This document shows, in pieces, positions 53,601 through 61,752 of a DNA stretch of 64,000 bases. A program made the translations under genes and the position numbers. Below the pieces are notes generated by a model. The model had not been told where the DNA came from. It was given only the letters and a program-made list of their open reading frames with translations, and did no database searches. Each line of letters begins with the position of its first letter. Position 1 is the stretch's first letter. Source of the DNA: Lachnospiraceae bacterium (GTDB lineage: Bacteria > Bacillota > Clostridia > Lachnospirales > Lachnospiraceae); the NCBI GenBank assembly GCA_019421365.1, contig JAHZFJ010000005.1:108401-172400 (forward strand), read 5' to 3'.

Positions 53601-56600
53601 ACACAGGTAATCACACAAGATATTATTGGTGCTGAATGGAACGTATGGGGTGGGGGAATCTATACGACATATACACCGAATACTTGGTTAGGTGACCAAA
53701 GATGGGCAAACTATAAGGCGAGTATTGATGTTAAGATTGATAATTCGGGAACAGACAATAATTTTGCCGGCTTAGGTATCCGTCAGAATGAAGCATCTGG
53801 TGGAAGTGATTCGTCTGCTTATGCTATCAGAATCTATAGTGATGGTAAATATAAGTTAACAGATAGTGGGAATACTGTTGCGGAAGGTACCGTTGATAAC
53901 TTTGACAACACAATTTGGCATAATATAGCCATTGAAGGGAAAGAGAATGTAATCGTTGCTTATGTAGATGGTGTAGAAATTGTAACTCATACAGATACAA
54001 CAAGTCCAAATCTTTGTGGACGTCTTAGCATCATAAGCGGCTATTACAATACTTATTATGATAATTTACTTGTTGAGCCAGTTGATGGTTATGCACCATA
54101 TTCAGAAAAATATGATGATGCAAGCAAAGAAGTTACTTTTAGTAACACAGGTTGGACATTCAAACAATCGGGATATGCACATTATAACAGAACATTAATG
54201 GAAGGTTCGGAATCTGGTTCTATCAGCTATGATGCAAAAGCAGGAGTAGCAGGAGAGATGAACAAGATTTACTATTACCATCCAGCTGGTGGAAGTTGGA
54301 CATTGAATTATGGAAATGCCTATACGAATGTGGCTGGTGCTTATGCAGAAGTGACTTTTGCTGGCACAGGGTTTGATTTTTATGGTGGTTCTCAATCTAG
54401 TGGAACGAATGTAAATGTCTATGTAGATGGTATATTACATGGTAGCGCAGATCTTGGTACAGGTGGTGGATTAGTGTATAGTGTATCGGGATTAACAGAT
54501 GGTACGCATACTGTTAAGATCGAACAAGCTACTGGATATGCAAGTATTGTTAAATTCAAGATTCATGATTCAGCAGAAACTACATCATTTACTAGTGATT
54601 TTACAGGAACAGGATTCAATTTATTCGGTGCCACAGCTGCAGCTGTTATTGACGTTTATGTTGATGGAGTATTAGTTGATGATAACGTAGCAATCGCTGC
54701 CACTGGAAATCGCGATTGTTCCTACTTTATGAGAGGTCTAGAAGATGGATCACATACAATTAAAGTTGTGGTAGAGAGCGGATCGTTTACTTTAGATGGT
54801 ATTGATGCAATTGGTTCCGTATATGGGGCACCAGCGAATAAAACCATTACAAGTATTGAAGTGAAGAAGGCTCCAACTAGAGTAGAATATGCTACAAGTG
54901 AAGCAATTGTAGATTTATCAGGAATTGAAGTAACTGTTAATTATGAAGATGGTTCATCAGATGATTTAACAGATCCAACTTTATTTACGCCAAGTGCAAT
55001 TGATCAAGATACAGTAGGAGAACAGATTATAACGATTACGTATAGGGGATTTACTACTTCATTCACAATTAATGTAGTATCAGGGGGAGTAATATTAGAT
55101 CCAACTGAAATATCTGTGATATCTCCTCCGAATAAAACAATTTACGGTGTTGGAGAAGAACTTAATCTGAATGGTCTGGTGATACGAGCAGAATTTGAAG
55201 ATGGAAGTCATCTTGACATTGATGATACCAGAGCTCTTTCTGTTACCGAATTTGATAGTAGCAAGTTAGGAATTCAAGAACTTACCGTTACATATAAGGA
55301 AAAGACAACCACATTCACTGTGACTGTAACTGATTACGAGACGGGCGCAACTCTTGCTGGAATTCAGATTGTATCACAACCAGATAAAGTTACGTATCAA
55401 GCTGGAGAAACATTAGATACGAGAGGATTAGAAATCGTAGCTTATTATAGTGACGGATCACAAAGTAGCATTACTGACCTATCATCAGTTACATTTAGTG
55501 GTTTTGATCCTAATAAAGATGGATATCAAATAGTAACGGTAACATACCAAGGGAAAACAGCGGCATTCTATGTTGAAGTAATAGGCAACGAGTCTTCCAA
55601 TAATGGTTCTTCGGGGAATGATTCATCAAACGATAATGAAACGAGTGAAGAGGCACCAATCACCACTGAAAATATTGGTACAGAGGATTCCGGTAACACA
55701 GATCAACTTATAATTCCAGCAACCATGAAAACGCAAGTTAATAATGGTACTTTACTTGTTGTCATAGATGTGAATAAGAAGATTGTTGAAAATTTAGTTA
55801 ATAATAATCAACAAACAGATAAAAATGATCTTACACTCAAGATACCTGCTACAGACAATCTAATTAATAAGATAAGTTCAGATGAAGTTACTTCAATTTA
55901 TTCTAATATCAATATAAATAAGGATTTCTTATCAAGTGCAAGTAAGATAAACATTAATTCTATTGATGTTAGCAAGGATATATTATCCGCTTTACAAAAA
56001 ACTGGTAAGAAGATGCAAATTAATATTGTTGATGAAACGAATACAATCTGGTATGCATGGGTGTTTGATGGCACACAATTGAAGAATTCAAACGATTCCT
56101 TAAGCGATGTAAACCTAGCATTAAAACTATCGGATTCAGAAACGAACAAGTTGGTAGATGGATTGATTAACAAAGATAAGAATAACACATTAGGATATAT
56201 CTTATCTGTAGATGATACGAGTAAAGTACCTAGTGGAACAGTACTAAAAGTTAATGTAAAAGCACAACTTGGTTATCAAACAGGTAAGAAATTGTATCTA
56301 TATCATTACAACGAAGAGAGTGGCAAACTAGAAAGTATGTCCAAAGTCAAATACACGGTTGATAAAGATGGATTCATCAATTTGAATACCAAATACGTAG
56401 ATAAACTTGTTATAGTTGAGAATGAGGCAAATACATTAGTTAAAACAAGTTTGTTAAAACAAATTACTTGTTCTACTAAAAAAACAACCTTAAAGAAAGG
56501 TAAAACATTAACAGTTGCACCTACATTACCAGAAGTAATTGCCGTAGTTCCGAATTTTAGTGCTAGCAATACTTACAAGTATGGAGATGAGATAATGCTC

Positions 56601-56759
56601 GCTATGGTAACTTATAAATCAAGTAATTCTAGTGTTGCTACAGTTGATAAAGTGGGTAAAGTAACAGCTAAGAAAGCCGGTAAAGTAACAATAACAATTA
56701 CAGTAAATCTTGAGAATGGCAAGAAGACTACTTTCAAAAAGACTGTTACTGTTAAGTAA
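50643..56759 (+). CDS. Giant secreted GH59-like glycosidase with lectin-like and Ig-like modules
   Basis: 2,038 residues with a signal peptide (about 10-40, ending near SSAAG). An Ig-like segment and a carbohydrate-binding-like segment (about 70-310) and a FIVAR-like helical repeat precede the catalytic barrel (about 450-850). That barrel resembles galactocerebrosidase family GH59: HVKVELGGDVNSSSGTEPAT, acid/base E594 in GQNENN, nucleophile E689 in VWYSEGV. A GALC-like lectin sandwich (about 950-1145) follows, then two related putative binding domains, three bacterial Ig-like repeats (about 1400-1640), an Asn/Ser linker and a carboxy-terminal BIG2 domain. No LPXTG or SLH motif is seen. Probably an extracellular beta-galactosidase. 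Start after AAAGGAGAAATGTT. Confidence 0.82.
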   Translation: MKMQLGFNKGSRLLLSLLLSVSMLMGQLVIPDAIISSAAGVEGTVESVDVKSSLPKYMKKSRLSSMPTSIEVSINGGNTVTTPVTWSVKSGNASYIGSTVVLKGVLPEVQNYEITTSVVIYSTKLIYFVDCGSVANSVTPTVYNDLKTLDGVILKNTVADQNSDGTWGFTTTAAGKKGKNDTLAGSYLTQLNATGYYGNSSTSNKLGYVFNLEEGTYQITTGHYEWWQGPRTCNVSVNGTSIGTTTVSSNQIQGYVSGEFKMDTAGMATLTISKGTSGDDSALSYVAIEKIEANPDVDLAVWNAILAEANDKIASNIYSETTEVALQTAVDAGKALIKVVEIEQDVTDAVSKVQEAMRDLELADKTTLINYVEEPLDTGLYVDDASFASYKTLINSSEILNVYNAKTPTRTQIANAIKKIETARKSLVTTRTQVVVDGNDIDVDNNGNVVNKFQGFGAVTCNNTSNLLIDYKEENPKEYWEMMNMLFNTETGAGLSHVKVELGGDVNSSSGTEPATMRYEDEDANVRRGAGWVFAADALTINPNITVEALRWGEPNWTWKGGYEARYKWYKETIDAAYDEFGIKLSYISPGQNENNAGKGSISVSDNLAWIKYCAQRLNAETEGRYDYSAIKIVATDSHSGSAAIANSMLADPELLELIDVIGDHYTIKGNAALTKLNEEYGKEVWYSEGVAPMINAKERINAQPELGGVGGTIGIIDLATRYISSYKYADTAYAAKMTRWEFQPAIAGFYQGSAYSPKQLIGAFYPWSGYYEADGGLQVVQHFTLFSEIGWNYIEGACYGDGTYSDGGVVANTGTNHYLTITDPDTDDYSMIFANNTEKERVYQVQVKNLDTYKNDLNVWETRGPDEGEEYDANWLQKIDTVSPTVTSGGGVSYFNITVKPYSMITVTTLLDKGTSYVVGQNESSATNDILALPYTDDFEYLEYAVDENGMTYLERRAGTPRYTADQRGAFDVEEENSNTANHVLTQVITQDIIGAEWNVWGGGIYTTYTPNTWLGDQRWANYKASIDVKIDNSGTDNNFAGLGIRQNEASGGSDSSAYAIRIYSDGKYKLTDSGNTVAEGTVDNFDNTIWHNIAIEGKENVIVAYVDGVEIVTHTDTTSPNLCGRLSIISGYYNTYYDNLLVEPVDGYAPYSEKYDDASKEVTFSNTGWTFKQSGYAHYNRTLMEGSESGSISYDAKAGVAGEMNKIYYYHPAGGSWTLNYGNAYTNVAGAYAEVTFAGTGFDFYGGSQSSGTNVNVYVDGILHGSADLGTGGGLVYSVSGLTDGTHTVKIEQATGYASIVKFKIHDSAETTSFTSDFTGTGFNLFGATAAAVIDVYVDGVLVDDNVAIAATGNRDCSYFMRGLEDGSHTIKVVVESGSFTLDGIDAIGSVYGAPANKTITSIEVKKAPTRVEYATSEAIVDLSGIEVTVNYEDGSSDDLTDPTLFTPSAIDQDTVGEQIITITYRGFTTSFTINVVSGGVILDPTEISVISPPNKTIYGVGEELNLNGLVIRAEFEDGSHLDIDDTRALSVTEFDSSKLGIQELTVTYKEKTTTFTVTVTDYETGATLAGIQIVSQPDKVTYQAGETLDTRGLEIVAYYSDGSQSSITDLSSVTFSGFDPNKDGYQIVTVTYQGKTAAFYVEVIGNESSNNGSSGNDSSNDNETSEEAPITTENIGTEDSGNTDQLIIPATMKTQVNNGTLLVVIDVNKKIVENLVNNNQQTDKNDLTLKIPATDNLINKISSDEVTSIYSNININKDFLSSASKININSIDVSKDILSALQKTGKKMQINIVDETNTIWYAWVFDGTQLKNSNDSLSDVNLALKLSDSETNKLVDGLINKDKNNTLGYILSVDDTSKVPSGTVLKVNVKAQLGYQTGKKLYLYHYNEESGKLESMSKVKYTVDKDGFINLNTKYVDKLVIVENEANTLVKTSLLKQITCSTKKTTLKKGKTLTVAPTLPEVIAVVPNFSASNTYKYGDEIMLAMVTYKSSNSSVATVDKVGKVTAKKAGKVTITITVNLENGKKTTFKKTVTVK

Positions 56760-56774
56760 AGGTATTAGTAATAG

Positions 56775-56840
56775 AAACGAAAACACGACATATCATATGT
56801 AACTTATATAAGTTACATATAGAATGTCGTGTTTTCGTTT
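56775..56840. terminator. Long double-palindrome terminator
   Basis: AAACGAAAACACGACAT (56775-56791) pairs perfectly with ATGTCGTGTTTTCGTTT (56824-56840), followed by TTTTA. The interior contains a second perfect palindrome, ATATGTAACTTAT/ATAAGTTACATAT, offset by three bases on each side. It ends the GH59-like gene and, read leftward, the remnant gene. Confidence 0.85.
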
Positions 56841-56884
56841 TTTATAGAGTTACATATTGATAATATGATCGACCGAATAAGTGA

Positions 56885-57343
56885 TTAAACAAGTTCAGCA
56901 ATTCTTGATACACCAACATAAATTTGTGAAATCTTATACCATGTTGGAAAATCAACAACACCAGTAGCAGGAAGATTGAATATTTCTTGGAATACTTGCA
57001 CGGCTTCTTTGGTCTTTGGACCATATATTCCATCAGCAGCAATCTTTGGAATTAATGGATAATTTCCAGCAATAACATTCAATTGTTCTTGCATTTGTTT
57101 AACTTTAGCGCCACTACTACCTACTGTCAAGTCATACCCTGGCCAAGAAGAAGGAACACCTGCAATTTCATCGGCAGTATTAATATACATATTTTCGCCA
57201 TAGAAATTACGAAGAATCTCAATAGCACTATAGCCTTGATCTCCAAGATATTTAGAGCCCCATTGGGTCATCCTTATTGTAATAAAGGGCGTAGTAGTAG
57301 AATAGGGTGATAATATTCGTACATCAGGTTGAGCATCTATCAA
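56885..57343 (-). pseudogene. 5'-truncated peptidoglycan-binding protein remnant
   Basis: The open frame encodes about 150 residues. Residues 20-50 (TQWGSKYLGDQGYSAIEIL) look like the carboxy end of a SpoIID/amidase-enhancer-like domain. They are followed by a PG_binding_1 domain (VKQMQEQLNVIAGNYPLIPK, ADGIYGPKTKEAVQVFQEIF). Known relatives are much longer at the amino end. The only start is a TTG inside the end of the upstream lacI gene, with no ribosome site. It looks like the tail of a gene whose front was lost when lacI was placed next to it. Confidence 0.65.
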
Positions 57344-58343
57344 TAAATTTAGTAGGTAATATTATTTTTTGAGGCAATGTTTGATATCCTTTGATTCTTG
57401 AAAGAAGTAAGTTCGCTGCAACTGCTCCAATTTCCTCTTTTGGTACATGATAGGTAGTTAGTGGAGGATTGGAATACTGAGACATTTCGATGTCGGACAT
57501 GCCAATGACAGCAACTCTTTTTGGGACAGGGATACCATTTGTATAGAAACTTTTCATTGCAGCCATAGCCATTAAGTCACTTGCAGCAAAGAATGCCGTT
57601 GGATAGTTGTTACTTTTACATAATTCATCAACCTTTGTAACACATTCATCTTCATTCCAATTACAATCGATGATCCATTCGTCATGGATAGGTAAGCCGG
57701 CTTTATGCATAGCGATTAAGTAGCCTTGGTAACGCTGACTATCTTTGATATCTTGAGAATCCCCGCTTCCTCCGATGAATCCAATTTCTTTATGTCCTTT
57801 CTTAATTAGATGATTCGTTGCTAAGATACCATTTTGTAGATGATCATATCCTACATCATCAATATCATCTCTTAAAGTATCAATACCTACAATATGGGGA
57901 ACACATTTTTTTATATACTGATAAATATCTTCTTTTAAGGGTTCCATAAGAATTAAACCATCTAAAGAGTCACTGAATGTAGTAACTAGACAATTCTTAT
58001 CATCTAAAATTGCTGCAGGTTTAATGAAAGCTAAATCGATTCCTACGGTTCGTAAATGTGTCTCTACTCCTGCTAGAATTGACATGTAGTAGGGATCGTT
58101 ATAGCCTTTCTTGGTAACTCTTAAGATGCAGCCAATCTTCGCTGTAAGTTCAGTTGTAGGGAGGGAATTTGACGATTTCTTTTGCTGTAATTTAGTAGGT
58201 ACATAATTTAATTGTGTAACGGCATCTAGCACTCTGTTTTTTGTTTCTTCGGTCATTTTATATTTGGTATCTTGATTTAGAACACGAGAGACAGTAGCAA
58301 TAGAGACGTTTGCTAATTTTGCAACTTCTCGTATAGTACTCAT
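57324..58343 (-). CDS. LacI-family repressor
   Basis: 339 residues. The amino-terminal helix-turn-helix and hinge are STIREVAKLANVSIATVSRV, and a periplasmic-binding-like sensor domain (about 65-330) contains GCILRVTKKGYNDPYYMSIL, KEIGFIGGSGD and VIGMSDIEMSQYSNPPLTT. The protein ends normally (LPTKFIDRCST). It is divergent from the nucleotidyltransferase-nahK-galE operon and probably represses it through ATTACGTAAC/GTTACGTAAT at 58550-58581. A related half-site GTTACGTTAT lies at 58396-58405 near its own start. Confidence 0.92.
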   Translation of the reverse strand: MSTIREVAKLANVSIATVSRVLNQDTKYKMTEETKNRVLDAVTQLNYVPTKLQQKKSSNSLPTTELTAKIGCILRVTKKGYNDPYYMSILAGVETHLRTVGIDLAFIKPAAILDDKNCLVTTFSDSLDGLILMEPLKEDIYQYIKKCVPHIVGIDTLRDDIDDVGYDHLQNGILATNHLIKKGHKEIGFIGGSGDSQDIKDSQRYQGYLIAMHKAGLPIHDEWIIDCNWNEDECVTKVDELCKSNNYPTAFFAASDLMAMAAMKSFYTNGIPVPKRVAVIGMSDIEMSQYSNPPLTTYHVPKEEIGAVAANLLLSRIKGYQTLPQKIILPTKFIDRCST

Positions 58344-58549
58344 AGCTGGAAACTCCCTTCAATGTTTAATGTAGTTGAGATTTTGTTTAGTTAATGTTAC
58401 GTTATGTGTTTACTTTACCTCATATAGAGTAAAATGTCAATATTTATTGGTAGCTATAGTTAATAGAGAAATTTAATTTATAAATTAAGATTTTTTCTAT
58501 TTACAAAACATATAACAAATGCTAAGATGATAGCGTAACAAAAGAAAAT

Positions 58550-58586
58550 ATTACGTAACATATAGGCGATTGTTACGTAATATAAT
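58550..58586 (+). promoter_or_regulatory. LacI operator and -10 box of the nahK operon
   Basis: ATTACGTAAC (58550-58559) and GTTACGTAAT (58572-58581) form an inverted pair spaced 12 bases, each itself centred on the palindrome TTACGTAA. The right copy overlaps TATAAT (58581-58586). GCGTAAC at 58533-58539 is a further partial copy. Position over the promoter fits repression. Confidence 0.65.
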
Positions 58587-58606
58587 GGTAGAAAGGAAGC
58601 ATAAGG

Positions 58607-59524
58607 ATGGAAAAGCCAGTTTTAGTAATTATGGCTGCTGGAATGGGAAGTAGATACGGCGGTCTAAAGCAAATTGATTCTGTTGATGAACAAGGACATA
58701 TTATTATTGATTTCTCTATATTTGACGCAATTAAAGCAGGATTTAGAAAAGTGATTTTTATTATTAAGAAAGAAATGAAAGAAGAGTTTAAAGAAGTAAT
58801 AGGAAATCGTATTGAGAAGATAGTTGACGTTGATTACGTTTTCCAAGAGGTTACGAAGGTGCCAGAAAACTTTATAATACCAGAAGGTAGAATGAAACCT
58901 TGGGGAACTGGTCATGCAATATTATGTTGTAAGGACAAAGTTAAGGGACCTTTTGCAGTAATTAATGCAGATGATTTCTATGGTAGAGAGGCGTTTACTA
59001 AAATCTATGATTTCTTAAACTCCATTAATGAAAATCAGAATAATCTGTATACCATGGTTGGTTACCAGCTAAAAAATACTTTAACGGAAAACGGTTCTGT
59101 TGCAAGAGGAGTATGTGATGTTAACGAGGAAGGCTTCTTAACAGAAATTACAGAAAGAACAAAGATTGAAAAATTTGAAGATGGTGTGAAATTCTATGAT
59201 AGTGATCAGGATATATGGCAAGATATCTCTATTGATAGTACAGTATCTATGAATCTTTGGGGATTTAAAGAGAATATCATGAATGAACTAGAGAAAGAGT
59301 TCACTATATTTTTAGATAATGAAGTTTCGAATAATCCACTAAAAAGCGAGTTTTTTTTACCAACGGTTGTTCAACATATGATTGAGAAACAAAAAGTGCA
59401 AGTTAAAGTGTTGCATTCAGATGATAAGTGGTTTGGTGTTACATATAGAGAGGATAAAGAGATTGTCCTAAAAGAGATAGCAAAATTAAAGGAACAAGGA
59501 GTATACCCTACAAACTTGTGGTAG
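58607..59524 (+). CDS. Nucleotidyltransferase, probably sugar-1-phosphate uridylyltransferase
   Basis: 305 residues of the NTP-transferase (GT-A-like) fold. The amino-terminal MAAGMGSRYGGLKQI is the nucleotide-binding signature, MKPWGTGHAILCC is the sugar-nucleotide site, and VINADDFYG has the metal-binding Asp. The operon partners are an N-acetylhexosamine 1-kinase and GalE. The likely reaction is GlcNAc/GalNAc 1-phosphate (or glucose/galactose 1-phosphate) plus UTP to the UDP-sugar. This family differs from the GalT-type enzyme used in the bifidobacterial lnp cluster. ATG follows AAAGGAAGCATAAGG. Confidence 0.82.
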   Translation: MEKPVLVIMAAGMGSRYGGLKQIDSVDEQGHIIIDFSIFDAIKAGFRKVIFIIKKEMKEEFKEVIGNRIEKIVDVDYVFQEVTKVPENFIIPEGRMKPWGTGHAILCCKDKVKGPFAVINADDFYGREAFTKIYDFLNSINENQNNLYTMVGYQLKNTLTENGSVARGVCDVNEEGFLTEITERTKIEKFEDGVKFYDSDQDIWQDISIDSTVSMNLWGFKENIMNELEKEFTIFLDNEVSNNPLKSEFFLPTVVQHMIEKQKVQVKVLHSDDKWFGVTYREDKEIVLKEIAKLKEQGVYPTNLW

Positions 59525-59540
59525 AAGGAGCATATTTAAT

Positions 59541-60659
59541 ATGGCAAATGAGATAAAGGTTGAATTAATAGAAAAAGCAATAGAGCAGTTCAAGGTAGAA
59601 GGAGAGTTTGTTAGTTATGAAAGGTATGGCAACGGGCATATTAATGACACGTTTGCAGTAGTCTTTAAGAAGGACTCAAAACAAACAAGGTACATAATGC
59701 AACGTATTAATCATAGTATCTTTAAGAATCCGGAACAATTAATGTTTAACATCACTCAAGTAACCTCGTTCTTAAGAGAGGAAGTAGAAAGAATTGGAGG
59801 AGACGTTAATAGAGAAGTGATGACGGTAATCAAAACAAAGGAGGGGAATTCCTTTTATCAAGATAGTGAAGGGAATTACTTTAGAATGTATCTTTTTATA
59901 GAAGATGCAACCTGCTTTGAGCAGGTAAGTAAACCAGAAGACTTCTATCAAAGTGCAGTTGCTTTTGGTAGATTTCAAAAATTACTATCTAAATTTGATG
60001 CATCAAGTTTGTATGAGGTAATACCGAATTTTCACAATACACCATTACGATATGAAACATTCTTACAGGCAGTGAAAGAAGATAAATGTAATCGTGTCAA
60101 AGAGGTAAAGGACGAGATTATGTTTTTTATCAAAAGAGAAGAGGATATGCAGTATTGTAGAAGAGGTTTAGAAGAAGGAAAGATTCCACTTCGTGTTACT
60201 CATAATGATACCAAGCTTAATAATGTTATGATAGATAATAAGACAGGAAATGGTTTGTGTGTCATTGACTTAGATACCGTAATGCCAGGATTATCAATCT
60301 ATGATTTTGGAGATTCAATTCGTTTTGGTGCCAACACAGCAGCAGAGGATGAGAAGGATTTGTCTAAGGTTAATTTGGATTTAGATTTATTTGAACAATA
60401 TGTTCAAGGCTATCTAGAAGGTTGCGAAGGAAGTTTAACAGAGGCAGAGATTACGTTGCTACCTTATGGAGCGAAAACTATGACTTTGGAATGTGGAATG
60501 CGCTTTCTAACAGACTATATTGAAGGTGATGTGTATTTTAGAATTCACAGACCAGAACATAATTTGGATCGTTGTCGTACACAGATGTCATTGGTTTTAG
60601 ATATGGAACAAAAATGGGATGAAATGAATGAAATCGTTTCAAAAACTATAAGGAGGTAA
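59541..60659 (+). CDS. nahK: N-acetylhexosamine 1-kinase
   Basis: Aminoglycoside-phosphotransferase-fold kinase, 372 residues, that phosphorylates GlcNAc/GalNAc at the anomeric carbon. The amino-terminal YGNGHINDTF binds the sugar and nucleotide. The catalytic loop is VTHNDTKLNNVM (H221, D223, N228) and the metal-binding VIDLDTVMPG (D243). The length and motif context match NahK/LnpB of the lacto-N-biose/galacto-N-biose pathway. It is followed after 3 bases by galE, whose ribosome site lies in the end of nahK. No GH112 phosphorylase is in the window. Confidence 0.88.
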   Translation: MANEIKVELIEKAIEQFKVEGEFVSYERYGNGHINDTFAVVFKKDSKQTRYIMQRINHSIFKNPEQLMFNITQVTSFLREEVERIGGDVNREVMTVIKTKEGNSFYQDSEGNYFRMYLFIEDATCFEQVSKPEDFYQSAVAFGRFQKLLSKFDASSLYEVIPNFHNTPLRYETFLQAVKEDKCNRVKEVKDEIMFFIKREEDMQYCRRGLEEGKIPLRVTHNDTKLNNVMIDNKTGNGLCVIDLDTVMPGLSIYDFGDSIRFGANTAAEDEKDLSKVNLDLDLFEQYVQGYLEGCEGSLTEAEITLLPYGAKTMTLECGMRFLTDYIEGDVYFRIHRPEHNLDRCRTQMSLVLDMEQKWDEMNEIVSKTIRR

Positions 60660-60662
60660 CAT

Positions 60663-61676
60663 ATGTCGATATTAGTCACAGGTGGTGCAGGATATATAGG
60701 GAGCCATACATGTCTTGAGTTGTTAAGAAAAGGATATGATGTGGTAGTTGTAGATAATCTTAGTAATTCTTCAGAGGAGGCGCTAAAGAGAGTTGAAAAA
60801 CTAGCGGGTAAAGAATTAACATTTTATCAATTCAATGTTGAAGATAAGGAAAACTTAAGTAAGATATTTGAACAGGAGAAGATTGAGGCTGTAATTCACT
60901 TTGCAGGTTTGAAATCAGTTGGAGAATCTGTACATAAGCCACTTGTCTATTATTACAACAATTTGGTTTCAACCCTCGTGCTTTGTGAAGTGATGACAGA
61001 GTTTAATGTTAAGAAATTAGTATTCAGCTCTTCTGCTACTGTATATGGTAATCCGCAGACTGTTCCAATTAAAGAGGATTTTCCACTTTCTGTAACCAAT
61101 CCATATGGCAGAACAAAGTTAATGCAGGAAGAGATGTTAAGAGATTTAGTGGTTGCTGATAGCGAATGGAAGATTATTTTGTTACGTTATTTTAATCCAA
61201 TAGGTGCAGATAAGAGTGGCATGATTGGAGAAGATCCACATGGAATTCCTAACAATCTCGTTCCATACATTACACAAGTAGCGGTTGGTAAGTTAAAGGA
61301 ACTTCAGGTTTTTGGAGCTGATTATGATACAAAGGATGGAAGTGGAGTAAGAGATTATATCCATGTAACCGACCTTGCAATTGGCCATGTGAAATCAATT
61401 GAGAAACTTAACCAGATCGAAGGTGTTAAGACTTATAATTTAGGTACTGGCAAGGGCTATAGCGTATTAGAAATGGTGGCTGCTTTTGCAGAAGTTTGCA
61501 AAAAGCCGATTCCATATGCAGTGAAAGAAAGAAGACCAGGAGATATTGCAACTTGCTATGCAGATCCAAGTTTAGCAAAAGAAGAACTCGGATTTACTGC
61601 AGCGATAGAGCTCTCAGAGATGTGTGAGGATGCATATCGTTGGCAGTGTAACAATCCAAACGGATATTGTAAGTAA
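60663..61676 (+). CDS. galE: UDP-glucose/UDP-GlcNAc 4-epimerase
   Basis: Extended SDR epimerase, 337 residues. The NAD loop is TGGAGYIGSH, the catalytic Ser lies in FSSSATVYG, and the Tyr-Lys pair is in NPYGRTK (Y148, K152). GSGVRDYIHVTDLA and KTYNLGTGKGYSVLEM are GalE features. Placed after nahK it probably interconverts UDP-GalNAc/UDP-GlcNAc or UDP-Gal/UDP-Glc. Last gene of the operon, followed by the hairpin at 61684. Confidence 0.95.
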   Translation: MSILVTGGAGYIGSHTCLELLRKGYDVVVVDNLSNSSEEALKRVEKLAGKELTFYQFNVEDKENLSKIFEQEKIEAVIHFAGLKSVGESVHKPLVYYYNNLVSTLVLCEVMTEFNVKKLVFSSSATVYGNPQTVPIKEDFPLSVTNPYGRTKLMQEEMLRDLVVADSEWKIILLRYFNPIGADKSGMIGEDPHGIPNNLVPYITQVAVGKLKELQVFGADYDTKDGSGVRDYIHVTDLAIGHVKSIEKLNQIEGVKTYNLGTGKGYSVLEMVAAFAEVCKKPIPYAVKERRPGDIATCYADPSLAKEELGFTAAIELSEMCEDAYRWQCNNPNGYCK

Positions 61677-61683
61677 TCTATTC

Positions 61684-61744
61684 GGGTGTTAAAAGTCAAT
61701 TTTAAATTTGAAACGTCAAGTTTTAAGAGAGGCTTTTGACACCC
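61684..61744. terminator. Palindromic element/terminator after galE
   Basis: GGGTGTTAAAAG (61684-61695) pairs with CTTTTGACACCC (61733-61744) with one wobble pair. The loop contains AAATTTGAAACG. The core matches the palindrome at 35690-35780. It lies between galE and the convergent AraC gene. Confidence 0.65.
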
Positions 61745-61752
61745 ATTGTTAT

